From an uncultured Gemmataceae bacterium (GTDB taxonomy: Bacteria; Planctomycetota; Planctomycetia; Gemmatales; Gemmataceae): DNA of 64,000 nt. The notes under the pieces are model-generated. The model did not search any database. It was given only the letters and a program-made list of their open reading frames with translations, and had not been told where the DNA came from. Below are positions 23,398 through 32,997 of this stretch, one piece after another; position 1 is the first letter of the stretch, and each line of letters opens with the position of its first letter. A program made the position numbers and the translations under genes. The stretch lies in assembly GCA_937923405.1 (NCBI GenBank), contig CALDUY010000002.1:62001-126000 (forward strand). Direction: 5' to 3'.

Positions 23398-25455
23398 TCA
23401 CTTCCGCTTGGCGATTTCCTCCAGGGCGGTACGGGCATGTCGAGCCACGCTGGGGTGGCGGTCCTTGCTCAGCTTCTCCAGCGGTGCTCGACTCTCGTTG
23501 GTACCGATTTCCTTGAGCAGGTTGCACGCTTCCATGACAACGAAGATGTCCTTACTCTCCAAAATCGGAAGCACGGCCTTTTCCGCCTTGGGACCGATCG
23601 CCTTGAGCGCCTTGACCGCTTCGCCGCGACAGAGCGGATCGATGAGCCGCTTGGCAATCGGTTCGATGGCCTGCTCAGCTTTGAGGTTGCCCAAGGTCTC
23701 GATGGCTTCTTTGCGAGTAAAGACATCTTCATCATCCACTAATTTCGTCAAAGCGTCGATGAGGGTCGAATTCGGCTCCGACCAGGTGCCCAGAGCTTTG
23801 AGGGCGGTTTTGCGGACGAAGGAGTTCTTTTCCTCCAGCAACTCAATCAGAGTCTTGACCACCTCATCGCGGCGAGTGGGCACCGGCTTCATGGCGGCGA
23901 GTTTCTCCAGCGCCGCCAGGTTCCGGGCGAAATCGCTGCTTCGCGCATCGGCGAGCAACCCAGGCAGATCGGCCTCGGTCGTCGGCTTGGGCGGCGGCGG
24001 TTTGGGAGGATTCAACGCTTTTTCCCGCTCCTCGCCTTCCAGCAGAGTATAGCTGACTTGGATCGGCACTTTGGTCTGTGTGTTGCCGCTTTGGATCGTC
24101 AGCGAGCCGTTGAAGGTCGCACCACGCGGATACCCATTCTTGACGTCGAAGGGGATCTGTCCTTCCCCGGTGAGGTGCAGCCCCGGAGCATTGCCGGCGG
24201 CATCGACCTTCAGTTCGTAGCGTCGAGTGAGAGTCACCACGTCGCCCACGGAGGCAGAACGGCTGTAGCGCGAACGTTCGGTCGCTTGGCGTTGCCGAGT
24301 GTTTTGTCGGAGTCCTCCCGGGCCGAATGGCCCGCGGGGAATGCGTGGCGAAAACATTCCGAACGGGCGTTCGTCGGCGGATTCCTCGATGGTGCATCCG
24401 CCGGTCGTTTCCCACGCTTCGCGGTTGTCCTCGGGCAACTCGTGGATGAGGAACAGGCCAACGTCGCCCAGGAGCAGGGGCAACTGTGAGCCGCCGCTGT
24501 GCTGCCGGACATGGCCCACCCAGTCCATCTCGATCGTACTGGGCACAGGAATTCCTGAGAAACTCGGCAGACGTGGCGGACCAAATGGACGAACGCCCGC
24601 TCCGGGTTTTAACCGTTCCGATCGAGCCAGGGAGCTGTTGCAGGTCACCCGGAAGAACTGAGCCTCGCGGTCTGGGCCGAGAGTCACGGAGATCAGGGCG
24701 GTGGCCTCGGCGACACGACGTACCAGAGTTGGACCATCAAGCTTCACGTCCCAGCCGGTCGTTTGAAATGCGAGGTTATTTCTCTGTAATAGGCGTTTTA
24801 CTTCGTTGCTTGGCGCGGCAAAGCCGACTCCGGAGACGGCTTCGCCAGAGAGTTTGGAGTTGTTCACGCCAATCACTTGTCCTGTTTCGGCGACGAGCGG
24901 TCCGCCCGAATTGCCCGGGTTGATGGCGGCGTCGAGCTGAAACGAACGCCGTCCCCCCTGGGCGTTGATGCCAGAAATCGTGCCGCGTGTTGCCTTGATG
25001 TTGTCGCCTAGCACGCTAGCCAGCGGATAACCCAGCGCCCGCACTTCCTCGCCGACCTGGGCACGATCGGAGTCTCCCAAGGCCAAGGTCGGCAGATTGT
25101 TGGCCTGGATTTTCACGATGGCCAGATCGTGGGTCTCATCCACGGCCACCACCGTGCCGGGGTAAGTGCGACCGCCGATCGACACCTCGATCTTGCTAGC
25201 TCCCTCGATGACATGATGGCAAGTGATGAGTGTACCGTTAGACTGCACGACGAAGCCGGTTCCGGTGCCGCGGCGTTCGACGTCGAGTGGATTGTTGGCT
25301 TGGTTGGATTTCTGGGCATTGACAAAGCAACGCCCCTGATGCGACTCGATCACGTCGCCGCGGTCAATCTCGACGCTGACTTGGTAGACCAACGGCGTAC
25401 CTTGCCAGCGGTAACGCAGTTTTGGCCCGGCCATCTGAGCCACGGCCCCTCCCAC
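23398..25455 (-). CDS. Trypsin-like (S1C) serine protease with C-terminal HEAT repeats
   Basis: Up to 685 aa. The protease domain (about 30-240) shows an intact triad: His81 in ITCHHVIEGA, Asp110 in THDLAIVKI and Ser183 in PGNSGGPLV. A middle region (about 250-500) of unknown fold follows, then about five HEAT/PBS-type repeats (530-680, e.g. VRKTALKALG, TRKEAIETLG, AVKALKAIG). No PDZ domain and no signal peptide. The nominal start is a GTG at 25455 without a Shine-Dalgarno site; an ATG at 25434 is the alternative. The frame remains protein-like upstream (NPDAPLPGG), suggesting this was once continuous with the zinc-ribbon/TM ORF that stops 26 nt earlier. Confidence 0.85.
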   Translation of the reverse strand: MGGAVAQMAGPKLRYRWQGTPLVYQVSVEIDRGDVIESHQGRCFVNAQKSNQANNPLDVERRGTGTGFVVQSNGTLITCHHVIEGASKIEVSIGGRTYPGTVVAVDETHDLAIVKIQANNLPTLALGDSDRAQVGEEVRALGYPLASVLGDNIKATRGTISGINAQGGRRSFQLDAAINPGNSGGPLVAETGQVIGVNNSKLSGEAVSGVGFAAPSNEVKRLLQRNNLAFQTTGWDVKLDGPTLVRRVAEATALISVTLGPDREAQFFRVTCNSSLARSERLKPGAGVRPFGPPRLPSFSGIPVPSTIEMDWVGHVRQHSGGSQLPLLLGDVGLFLIHELPEDNREAWETTGGCTIEESADERPFGMFSPRIPRGPFGPGGLRQNTRQRQATERSRYSRSASVGDVVTLTRRYELKVDAAGNAPGLHLTGEGQIPFDVKNGYPRGATFNGSLTIQSGNTQTKVPIQVSYTLLEGEEREKALNPPKPPPPKPTTEADLPGLLADARSSDFARNLAALEKLAAMKPVPTRRDEVVKTLIELLEEKNSFVRKTALKALGTWSEPNSTLIDALTKLVDDEDVFTRKEAIETLGNLKAEQAIEPIAKRLIDPLCRGEAVKALKAIGPKAEKAVLPILESKDIFVVMEACNLLKEIGTNESRAPLEKLSKDRHPSVARHARTALEEIAKRK

Positions 25456-25481
25456 ACCACCAGGAAGCGGAGCGTCGGGAT

Positions 25482-25910
25482 TTAGGTGGGATCGGCATTG
25501 TTGCCGGCGATGTTCGGCGTGTTCGAGCTGGAGAAAGCCCAGATGCCGACCGCGACGCCGCCCAGTAGTAGCAATGCCGCCGCGACGCCGCCCAGGATCA
25601 ACGGTAGCGGGGGACCACTCGACACCGGGCGCTCTCGCTCTCGTCGGCGAACTGGCCGATCGTCGTCGTCGCGTCGGCGCGGTGGGCGGTCTTCGTCGTT
25701 CTCGTCGCGACGGCGGGAGCTAACTGGTTTCGGACGCGGGCTGGTCTGAATGCGTTCGACCTCGTCGATCTCGTCTTCGTCGTTCCGTGGCGGAGAAGTT
25801 CGGACAACGAACACCTCCTGGCACGACTTACAACGCACTTTTCTACCGAGCATCTCCTCGGGGACAGCCAGTGGGGTCTCGCAGTTGGGACAGCTAATCC
25901 GGGTCGCCAT
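25482..25910 (-). CDS. MJ0042-type zinc-ribbon protein with one TM helix (probable split N-terminus of the protease)
   Basis: 142 aa from the ATG at 25910 (a TTG nine codons earlier is unlikely). A zinc ribbon with CPNC (residue about 7) and CKSC (about 28) is followed by a strongly charged Arg/Asp linker (about 50-100) and one TM helix (LPLILGGVAAALLLLGGVAVGIWAF). It ends 13 residues later. In planctomycetes this module is commonly the N-terminus of a membrane-anchored protein, leaving the ribbon in the cytoplasm and the next domain outside. The protease follows at once in the -1 frame, so this may be the first half of a frameshifted gene. Confidence 0.75.
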   Translation of the reverse strand: MATRISCPNCETPLAVPEEMLGRKVRCKSCQEVFVVRTSPPRNDEDEIDEVERIQTSPRPKPVSSRRRDENDEDRPPRRRDDDDRPVRRRERERPVSSGPPLPLILGGVAAALLLLGGVAVGIWAFSSSNTPNIAGNNADPT

Positions 25911-25981
25911 AAACACACTCGCACACGTTGGAGTCAAGATGAGGAGGAGAAGGGCATTCTATCCACAAACCGCGTCGTGGT

Positions 25982-26611
25982 TCAATCTTCTGCGGAGCAA
26001 TCGGTTCGCCATCGCACCAGGTAGAGCAGGGCGAGAAAATCATACAGGGCGTGTGTCACGATGGGAGCGAGCAGGTTGTCGGTCCACAAATACAGCGCGC
26101 CCAGGTAAATGCCCATCCCAGCGGCGAAAAGAGCATAGGTCAGCGTGATGGCGTGCAAAGCGCCGAAGACCACACCGGCCAGGACGACCGCTAGCCAGGG
26201 CGACAACGGATTGCTCAACGCGTCCTGAAGCACGCCACGAAAGAGCATCTCCTCGCCCAATCCTGCCAGACAGGAGATGCCCAGTAAATCAACGAGCGAA
26301 CAGGGACGGAATAGAGGAACTAGCACTTCCTCGACAAACTGCCGCATCGACCGCAACGGTCCGATCGGCCAGCGTGTCAGAACGAGGAGCAAAAGAATCG
26401 CAGGCCCCGTCGCCGCAATACCCCAGAACAGAGCCGACCACTCCCAGCGCATTCGAGCGAGCGGCGGTTGTTCGAGCAACCAGCCGACGAGAATCGCCAG
26501 CAGGATCATCCCCCCCTCGATGACGATGCCGAGAAAGACGATGCCATGCCGGGCCGTGGTCGGATCGACTTCTGGCTCAACGTCTGGCTCGTCCTGGCGT
26601 TCGTCGTCCAT
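25982..26611 (-). CDS. CPBP-family intramembrane metalloprotease
   Basis: 209 aa with about six TM helices. The CAAX-protease/Abi signature is present: EEMLFRG (EExxxR near 120), FGALHA (near 150) and the third motif HALYDF (near 190). Acts in the membrane; substrates of bacterial members are mostly unknown. The ATG lies 3 nt after the stop of the DUF1501 gene upstream, so they are likely co-translated. Confidence 0.85.
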   Translation of the reverse strand: MDDERQDEPDVEPEVDPTTARHGIVFLGIVIEGGMILLAILVGWLLEQPPLARMRWEWSALFWGIAATGPAILLLLVLTRWPIGPLRSMRQFVEEVLVPLFRPCSLVDLLGISCLAGLGEEMLFRGVLQDALSNPLSPWLAVVLAGVVFGALHAITLTYALFAAGMGIYLGALYLWTDNLLAPIVTHALYDFLALLYLVRWRTDCSAED

Positions 26612-26614
26612 CGC

Positions 26615-28042
26615 TCAGGCAAGCACCTCGCGAACGACCTGGCCATGCACGTCGGTAAGGCGGAAATCCCGACCGGCATAGCGGTAAGTTAGTTTCTCAT
26701 GATCGAAGCCGAGCAAGTGCAATATGGTAGCTTGGAGATCGTGAACGTGGACTTTCTTTTCGACCGCCTGGAAGCCGAACTCGTCGGTCGCGCCGTGGAC
26801 ATAGCCGCCCTTGACGCCGCCGCCGGCCAGCCAAGTGGTGAAGCCCCAGTGATTATGGTCGCGACCGTTGACCTTGCCGGCGTTCGCGCCAGCTTGCGGC
26901 AGTTCGACTGTCGGCGTTCGTCCAAACTCGCCGCACCAAATGATGAGCGTTTCCTCGAACAACCCACGTTCTTTTAGATCGGTGATCAGCGCCGAGATGG
27001 CCTGATCACATTGCCCGGCGAGTCGGCGATGGTTCACCTCAATGTCGTCGTGATTGTCCCACGGCTGCCCCTCGCCGTGCCAGACCTGCACGAAACGCAC
27101 GCCGCGTTCGATCAACCGACGGGTGATGAGCAACTGCCGCGCTTGCACACTCTTGCCGTAGCGTTCGTGCACTTTGTCGGGTTCGCGGGAAACGTCGAAG
27201 GCTTCCGACGCTTCCATCTGCATGCGGTAGGCCAACTCGAACGCTTGGATACGAGCTTCGAGCTGGGCATCGCGCGACCGTTTCTGCTGATGACGCTGGT
27301 TGAGAACGCGGAGCAGATCGAGTTGCTTGCGTTGCTCGGGGAGACTGAGCCGATTGTTGCGGACGTTCTCGATCAGTTTTTCCAAGTCGGTATGGCGAGT
27401 GTCGATGTAGGTGCCCTGGTAAACGCCCGGCAAAAAGGCCGACTGCCAATTCTGCGTCTCCTGAATCGGATAGCCGCCAGGGCACATAGCAATGAAGCCG
27501 GGCAGGTTCTGATTCTCGCTACCTAGTCCGTAGGTCACCCACGACCCCATTGAGGGACGCGGCAGCCGGGCATCGCCGCAGTTGAGCAACATCAGCGACG
27601 GCTCATGGTTGGGCACGTCGGCATACATCGAACGGATAACGCAGATGTCGTCGATGTGCTTGGCGGTGTGGGCGAACAGTTCGCTGACCTCGATGCCGGA
27701 CTTGCCGTACCGTTGGAAGGTGAACGGCGAACGGAAGGCCGCTCCCGTCTTGCGCTCGGTGCGGAGATTCTTGCCGATCGGCTTGCCGTGCATCTTGTCG
27801 AGCAGTGGTTTGGGATCGAACGTATCGACGTGCGACGGCCCACCGTTCATAAACAGGTGAATGACACGCTTGGCCTTGGCGGGGAAGTGCGGCTTACGCG
27901 GAGCGAGCGGGGAAATGGCCCGTTGAGCATCGTCGGCCCATCCTTCCGAGGCTAACAGACTAGCCAGGCCCAGTGAGGCCATGCCCATTCCCGAGCGGCA
28001 GAGCATTTCGCGACGAGTAAGGGTTTGCTGAATCAGCGACAT
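26615..28042 (-). CDS. DUF1501 domain protein with Tat-type leader
   Basis: 475 aa from the ATG at 28042, chosen to begin at MSLIQQTLTRREMLCRSG, a twin-arginine-like leader; upstream frame extension is not leader-like. DUF1501 landmarks are HLFMNGGPSHVDTFDPKP, VPNHEPS, QPWDNHDDIEVN, WCGEFGRTP and GRDHNHWGF. Sulfatase/phosphatase-like fold, activity unknown. Shares family but not close sequence with the gene at 10762. The usual DUF1549/1553 partner is absent. Followed by the CPBP protease 3 nt on. Confidence 0.9.
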   Translation of the reverse strand: MSLIQQTLTRREMLCRSGMGMASLGLASLLASEGWADDAQRAISPLAPRKPHFPAKAKRVIHLFMNGGPSHVDTFDPKPLLDKMHGKPIGKNLRTERKTGAAFRSPFTFQRYGKSGIEVSELFAHTAKHIDDICVIRSMYADVPNHEPSLMLLNCGDARLPRPSMGSWVTYGLGSENQNLPGFIAMCPGGYPIQETQNWQSAFLPGVYQGTYIDTRHTDLEKLIENVRNNRLSLPEQRKQLDLLRVLNQRHQQKRSRDAQLEARIQAFELAYRMQMEASEAFDVSREPDKVHERYGKSVQARQLLITRRLIERGVRFVQVWHGEGQPWDNHDDIEVNHRRLAGQCDQAISALITDLKERGLFEETLIIWCGEFGRTPTVELPQAGANAGKVNGRDHNHWGFTTWLAGGGVKGGYVHGATDEFGFQAVEKKVHVHDLQATILHLLGFDHEKLTYRYAGRDFRLTDVHGQVVREVLA

Positions 28043-28140
28043 GGGGGATCTCATTTTGGTGGGAACAACAGCTGGCAGGTACTTTAGTTTTATTAGACAC
28101 GCCACAGGGGCAGCCTGGCAAGGGGAAACCGAGAAAGAGA

Positions 28141-28200
28141 CACGGAGGGCTAACGCCCTCCGTGACACACCACCGAGCGGAGGGCGTCAGCCCTCGGTGG
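28141..28200. repeat. Paired GC-rich palindromes (family B) after dnaK
   Basis: A perfect 10-bp hairpin, CACGGAGGGC / GCCCTCCGTG with loop TAAC (28141-28164), is followed by a second with competing stems, GAGGGC / GCCCTC (loop GTCA) or CCACCGAG / CTCGGTGG (28170-28200). They begin 8 nt after the dnaK stop on the minus strand. Possible terminator or 3' mRNA stabiliser; no T-run. Confidence 0.75.
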
Positions 28201-28207
28201 ATGACGA

Positions 28208-30157
28208 TTACTTCTTGACCTCGAACTCGGCGTCGATGACGTCGTCGGGACCGCCTTTGCCGGTGCCGGGTTCGGGGCTGGGTGTCGGACCACCGCCGGG
28301 ACCTCCCTGGAAGTAGCGTGCCAGGCTCTGAGCCGCCACCTTCAAATCGCTGACTGCCTGTTTGATGGCCTGCACGTCTTCGCCGCTGGCCGCCTTTTTG
28401 GTGCGCTCCACCGCCGAGGTGATTGCAGTTTTCTCCGAGTCGCCCAGCTTCGCCTCATGCTCCTTGAGCAGTTTCTCCACCTCGTAGATCGCCTGGTCCG
28501 CTTCATTGCGGGCGTTGATGATCTCGAGTTTGCGTTTGTCCTCGGCGGCATGGGCCTCGGCTTCCTTGCGCATCCGTTCGACTTCCTTGGGATCCAAGCC
28601 CGACGAGCCTTCGATCTTGATGTTCGCTTCCTTGCCGGTGTCTTTGTCCTTGGCTCGCACCTCCAGCACGCCGTTCTTGTCGATCGAGAAGGTGACCTCG
28701 ATCTGCGGTACTCCGCGCGGAGCCGGGCGGATGCCTTCGAGGTTGAACTCGCCCAGCAAGCGGTTCGACGGACTACGAGCGATCTCGCTTTCGCCCTGGA
28801 ACACGCTGATGGTCACCGCCGACTGATTGTCCGACGCGGTCGAGAAGATTTGCGTCTTCTCGATGGGGATCGATGTGTTGCGCTCGATCAATCGCGTCAA
28901 CCGACCGCCCAGTGTCTCTAGGCCGAGTGACAACGGCGTGACATCGACGAGCAGCACTTCGGACTTGCTGCCAAGCAGCAACTGAGCACCCTGGATGGCG
29001 GCACCGACGGCAACCACCTCGTCGGGGTTCACGCCACGATGGCCTTCCTTGCCGAAGATGTCCTTGACCAGCCATTGCACCTTGGGCATGCGGGTCATGC
29101 CGCCCACCATCACCACCTCGTCGATGTCACTCGGCTTGAGCTTGGCATCGGCCAGGGCCTGCATGACTGGCTTGCGGCAGCGCTCGATCAGGTGATCGAC
29201 CATGCGCTCGAACTGCGCTCGCGTGATCGTCATCTGCAGATGCTTCGGACCGGTCTGATCGGCAGTGATGAACGGCAGGTTGATGTCGGTCGACATCTGC
29301 TGCGAGAGATCCTTCTTGGCACGCTCGGCAGCTTCCTTGAGTCGCTGCAACGCCATCTGATCCTTGCGCAGATCGATGCCTTGTTCCTTCTTGAACGTTT
29401 CGGCAATGTGGTCGATCAACACCTGATCGAAGTCGTCACCACCCAGATGCGTATCGCCGTTAGTCGACAATACCTGGAAGACGCCTTCATCGATTTCCAG
29501 CACGGAAATATCGAAGGTGCCACCGCCGAGGTCGAACACGGCGATTTTTTCGTGTTTCTTTTTGTCCAGGCCGTAGGCCAGCGAGGCGGCGGTCGGCTCG
29601 TTGATGATGCGCATCCGCTGGCGAGTCTTTACCTTCTTTACCGGATCTTCAATTTCCCATTCAGTCTCGAAGCCGGCAATCGCCGCTGCTTCCAGCGTCG
29701 CCTGACGCTGAGCATCGTTGAAGTAAGCGGGCACGGTGATCACCGCCTTGGTCACGCGATGACCAAGATAGGACTCGGCAGCTTCTTTCAGAGTTCGCAG
29801 CACCATCGCCGAGATTTCCGGCGGCGCGTAGGTCTTGCCGTCGATTTCGACCTTGGCCGGTTCGTCGGGAGCGCCGACGATTTTGTACGGCACGAGCTTC
29901 TCTTCTTCGGTCACTTCCTTACGGCGGCGGCCCATGAACCGTTTGATGGAGTAAATTGTCCGTCGCGGATTGGTGACGGCTTGCCGCTTGGCCGGGTCGC
30001 CCACGAGCCGTTCGCCTTTGTCAGTAAAGGCGACCACGCTGGGCACCAACGGCGGCCCCTGCGGACCTGGGATTACCTTGACTTCGCCGCCCTCCATCAC
30101 CGCGACGACGGAGTTCGTCGTTCCGAGATCAATGCCGATGATTTTTTCTTCAGCCAT
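28208..30157 (-). CDS. dnaK: Chaperone DnaK (Hsp70)
   Basis: 649 aa, full length. N-terminal [15 protein letters not shown], the phosphate and hinge motifs ([27 protein letters not shown]), a substrate-binding domain and a helical lid are all in place. The C-terminus is Gly/Pro-rich and ends with [11 protein letters not shown], a DnaK-type tail. ATP-driven cytosolic chaperone, normally partnered by DnaJ and GrpE, neither adjacent. The ATG at 30157 follows GGAGCATCAAAC; the 14 codons upstream are not conserved. No CIRCE inverted repeat was seen upstream. Confidence 0.97.
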   Translation of the reverse strand: MAEEKIIGIDLGTTNSVVAVMEGGEVKVIPGPQGPPLVPSVVAFTDKGERLVGDPAKRQAVTNPRRTIYSIKRFMGRRRKEVTEEEKLVPYKIVGAPDEPAKVEIDGKTYAPPEISAMVLRTLKEAAESYLGHRVTKAVITVPAYFNDAQRQATLEAAAIAGFETEWEIEDPVKKVKTRQRMRIINEPTAASLAYGLDKKKHEKIAVFDLGGGTFDISVLEIDEGVFQVLSTNGDTHLGGDDFDQVLIDHIAETFKKEQGIDLRKDQMALQRLKEAAERAKKDLSQQMSTDINLPFITADQTGPKHLQMTITRAQFERMVDHLIERCRKPVMQALADAKLKPSDIDEVVMVGGMTRMPKVQWLVKDIFGKEGHRGVNPDEVVAVGAAIQGAQLLLGSKSEVLLVDVTPLSLGLETLGGRLTRLIERNTSIPIEKTQIFSTASDNQSAVTISVFQGESEIARSPSNRLLGEFNLEGIRPAPRGVPQIEVTFSIDKNGVLEVRAKDKDTGKEANIKIEGSSGLDPKEVERMRKEAEAHAAEDKRKLEIINARNEADQAIYEVEKLLKEHEAKLGDSEKTAITSAVERTKKAASGEDVQAIKQAVSDLKVAAQSLARYFQGGPGGGPTPSPEPGTGKGGPDDVIDAEFEVKK

Positions 30158-30536
30158 GTTTGATGCTCCTTTCCACGGAGGGCGTTCTTTCGATCTCACG
30201 TCACCCCTTTAAGCATAGGGACAACGGAGGGGATTATTTCGCTCGATACGTCCCTCTTCACTGTGCTTAAAGCGTCAGCAACCGCCGTGCCGAGGAGTTT
30301 TTATATTAAAAAAATGTCGCAACTGCCGAATAACAAATTGATTACGTCGAAGATGGAATCGAGAAGACAACCGCAGAAGAGAAAACGCTGTCAGTTTGGC
30401 AGGATGGCTTGGCGAGGAGCAATTTCGCTCAGGACAAACTGGCAGCAAGGCAACGCATTCGAGGCAGGGCCAACGAAAAGGAGGTCGGATCGAGCTATGA
30501 TCCGACCTCCCGATGAAGAGAAACCTTACAGATAGC
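30158..30536. other. Region between dnaK start and the coiled-coil gene
   Basis: The dnaK promoter should lie here. An AT-rich patch near 30297-30350 (unlike its surroundings) contains TATAAA on the minus strand but no well-spaced -35. No HrcA/CIRCE element. The distal end is the terminator at 30476-30510. Confidence 0.5.
30476..30510 (-). terminator. Intrinsic terminator of the coiled-coil membrane protein gene
   Basis: On the minus strand a perfect 12-bp stem GGAGGTCGGATC / GATCCGACCTCC with a 7-nt loop is followed immediately by TTTT, 26 nt after the stop at 30537. Confidence 0.85.
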
Positions 30537-32084
30537 TCAACGCCCCTGAATCGGTTTGAAGACCTTCGGTGGCGTGTAACCTACCATGTCAAGGTAGCGT
30601 CGCAAGGGAATCACAGTGACGCCGTTCTCCACGGCTTTGGCCTTCATTTCGCGTTCGAGTTTCTGATAAGCCGCCATGTACGTCTTGTCGTTGGCTTTGG
30701 GATGGTTGATGGCATCGAGAGCATCGGCCAGGATCAGATAGTCGGTTTTTGAGGTGATTCCTCGACCTTCTAGACGCGGCGCTTTCTCGTCGGAAACATC
30801 GATGTAGGCGTCAACTTCGATATTTTGACGGTTCAGCATTCTGCGTAGGTCTTCGGTGTTGTCAATGCCTTCGCCGCCCAGATCGGCCAAACCGGCGATG
30901 GCCACGTGACGTTTGCGATCGGGATCCCATGCTGGGTTGAACAGGCGATCGCCTCGCACGATGGGATCCTTCTTGAAGCTGGCCGATTCGCGTTCCGAAG
31001 TGATCCGGGCCAGAGCCAGGTTCGAGCCCAGCACACGGACGACTTCGAGGGTGCCTTTCGACTGCGGGTTCAACTGCCCATCCAAACCGACCCCGTGGAT
31101 GCTAAAGGTCAGCTGCGGCACGAGTCGATCCGCCGAGCCGAGGTTGATGTACACCATGCTGCCCTTGCGATCGAGTTCGACGATCTTCCAATCCTTCTTC
31201 CATTCACGGATGAGCTGAGCATAGCGAGCATCCTTGACCGCGTCTTCGATGGCGTCGCGTGGTTTGCCTAGCTGCTCCAGTGCTTTGACCAGCTGCAGCT
31301 CCTTGGTGTCACGCTCCTCGGAGACCGTACGAAGAGCACGCTTAGCGTCGGCCAACTCGGCGACCAGCTTTTTGTTTTGAGCCTCGAGTCGGTTGAGCAT
31401 CTTCTCCGCTTCGGCGTACTTGTCGCGCAGCTTCTGGTACTCTTCGTTTTCCTTGCGCAGGGTGTCTCCCTGGTCGGAGAGAGCGGCCAAATCGGTTTTG
31501 CGATCTTCCAAGGCGCGCTTTTTGACATCCTCCATCGCGTTCTTCAAGGAGGTGATGGTTTTCTCGGCTTCCAACTCGGCCTCCTCGCGATCGCGTTTTT
31601 CACGAGCAGCCTTCTCCTCGGCAACTCGCGCTCGGGCCTTCTCGGCCTCGATGCGTTGATCCTTCTCGCGGAGAATTTGCTCAAGAGTCTTGGGCGGAGC
31701 AGTGCTTTTTCCGGCATCCCAGGTGGGAGCCAATGCTTTGGTGTAACCGACGAAGTCATCCTTGTCGGACTGTTTGGCGGCAGCGGGGAAGGTACCGCTG
31801 TCGATCTGTTGTTTCTCTAATGCGGTTCGGGCGGCGTCATCTCCGGGAGCATGCTTGCCATCGATGATGGCACGCAGAATGCGCGTTTTGGCGTAGCCCC
31901 AGGTAGCACGGGCTTCCGCATCATCTTTCTCTTGCTTCATCTTGGCGACAGCCTTGTCTTTCTCCTCTTGCGCGGAGAAGCCCATATAGGTCGTGACGCC
32001 CAGGATGATTGTTAAGAGCACGAAGATCACCAGGGTGATAATTAACCCCAGATTGGATTCGCTACCGTCCTTTTTTTTCGCCAT
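30537..32084 (-). CDS. Membrane-anchored coiled-coil protein, unknown function
   Basis: 515 aa from the ATG at 32084 (GAGG about 8 nt upstream). A short basic N-terminus precedes one TM helix (about 13-35). Residues about 40-65 and 130-285 are strongly predicted coiled coil (KARARVAEEKAAREKRDREEAELEAEK style heptads). A globular C-terminal region (about 300-515) includes YINLGSADRLVPQ, GDRLFNPAWDPDRKRHVAIAG and IEVDAYIDVSDEKAPRLEG. The layout resembles envelope-spanning or cytoskeletal anchors. No known family recognised. Monocistronic with its own terminator. Confidence 0.75.
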   Translation of the reverse strand: MAKKKDGSESNLGLIITLVIFVLLTIILGVTTYMGFSAQEEKDKAVAKMKQEKDDAEARATWGYAKTRILRAIIDGKHAPGDDAARTALEKQQIDSGTFPAAAKQSDKDDFVGYTKALAPTWDAGKSTAPPKTLEQILREKDQRIEAEKARARVAEEKAAREKRDREEAELEAEKTITSLKNAMEDVKKRALEDRKTDLAALSDQGDTLRKENEEYQKLRDKYAEAEKMLNRLEAQNKKLVAELADAKRALRTVSEERDTKELQLVKALEQLGKPRDAIEDAVKDARYAQLIREWKKDWKIVELDRKGSMVYINLGSADRLVPQLTFSIHGVGLDGQLNPQSKGTLEVVRVLGSNLALARITSERESASFKKDPIVRGDRLFNPAWDPDRKRHVAIAGLADLGGEGIDNTEDLRRMLNRQNIEVDAYIDVSDEKAPRLEGRGITSKTDYLILADALDAINHPKANDKTYMAAYQKLEREMKAKAVENGVTVIPLRRYLDMVGYTPPKVFKPIQGR

Positions 32085-32454
32085 GGACAAAACCTCATCC
32101 GGGCTAGGACCCGAGGGGATGGATGCTCAAGATCGAGCCAGATAGGAATTTCATACCATCGAGACGAGTTCCGTGCGCCTCGATTTGCCTCACTATCCCA
32201 GTTTAAGCGGTCCCTTGTCCCTGTCAACGGAATTGGCTCGCTCGGTGAAGTAATTCGCTCGCAGATTGCCGACCTTGTCGAGTGCGCCAGTTACGCTTGA
32301 GAAATCTTTGCCTAATCGAAAAAGTATCCCTCAAGTTCTCCAGTTTTCCTGGTCGTCGATGGCGACGTAGCGCAAAGTTGCCGCGAGTTGACGCTGATTC
32401 GCTCTTTAGTCAAAGAGCGAGCTATCTTTATCTCCCCGCGGAAGGAACACACGA
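32085..32454. other. 370-bp divergent region without a gene
   Basis: Lies between the divergent starts of the coiled-coil gene and the small secreted protein gene. I found no RNA gene, strong hairpin or clear promoter boxes; a Shine-Dalgarno-like GGAAGGAA precedes the plus-strand ATG. Confidence 0.45.
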
Positions 32455-32910
32455 ATGAAGCGCACGATCCTCGCATCCGTCGCAGCCGTGGCGGTCCTAA
32501 CTGGCACCGGAACCCAGGCGAAGGCCGGCTCCTATGGCTTTGGCATCGGCATCGGGCTGTCGTTCAGCTGCTACAAGCAGCCGTGCCCGAAGGACTGCTA
32601 TGGCCCGGTCTGTGGCTATCCTGGCCCAGTCGGTGGACTGCTGTCCGACGCTGGTCACGCTCTGGCCGGCATGCATCCCAGCTATGGGGCGGCTAATCCC
32701 GCTGCCCAGGCGCTGGCTTACGGCGGCTATCCTGGCATGGGATACTATCCTACGCTGCCGGTGAATCCGGCCTTCAACCCGTACTTCGCCCACCAGGCTG
32801 CTCTCGCCTGGAGTAACCCTTACCTGAACGCCCCAACTTCACCGTATTTCCCTGCTGCTCAGAGTTATCAGACTCCAGTGGTTCCAGTTAGTCTCGGATT
32901 TGGTCGATAG
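32455..32910 (+). CDS. Small secreted Gly/Pro/Tyr/Ala-rich protein
   Basis: 151 aa. The signal peptide (TILASVAAVAVLTGTGTQAKA) is followed by a low-complexity mature chain rich in Gly, Pro, Tyr and Ala with four early cysteines (SCYKQPCPKDCYGPVC). No enzyme motif. Similar in style, though not clearly homologous, to the two small secreted proteins at 45729 and 46636. Probably an envelope structural component; function unknown. Confidence 0.7.
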   Translation: MKRTILASVAAVAVLTGTGTQAKAGSYGFGIGIGLSFSCYKQPCPKDCYGPVCGYPGPVGGLLSDAGHALAGMHPSYGAANPAAQALAYGGYPGMGYYPTLPVNPAFNPYFAHQAALAWSNPYLNAPTSPYFPAAQSYQTPVVPVSLGFGR

Positions 32911-32997
32911 TTCTCCCAGCGCCAGTTCGTGTCTGGGACGAAGTGGAGTCCTTGAGCCGCTTCTCCACTCCAGTTTGCTCCCAGCACGGCCTGGCCG

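Noticed and set aside
29039-30163. Long plus-strand ORF antisense to dnaK
   Set aside because: It mirrors the codon structure of dnaK on the other strand; the dnaK frame is unmistakable and the antisense product has no domain or ribosome site.
30263-30535. 90-codon ORF upstream of dnaK
   Set aside because: Basic, low-complexity product that runs over a perfect intrinsic terminator; better explained as intergenic.
30158-30536. CIRCE/HrcA control of dnaK
   Set aside because: No TTAGCACTC-N9-GAGTGCTAA-like inverted repeat is present upstream.
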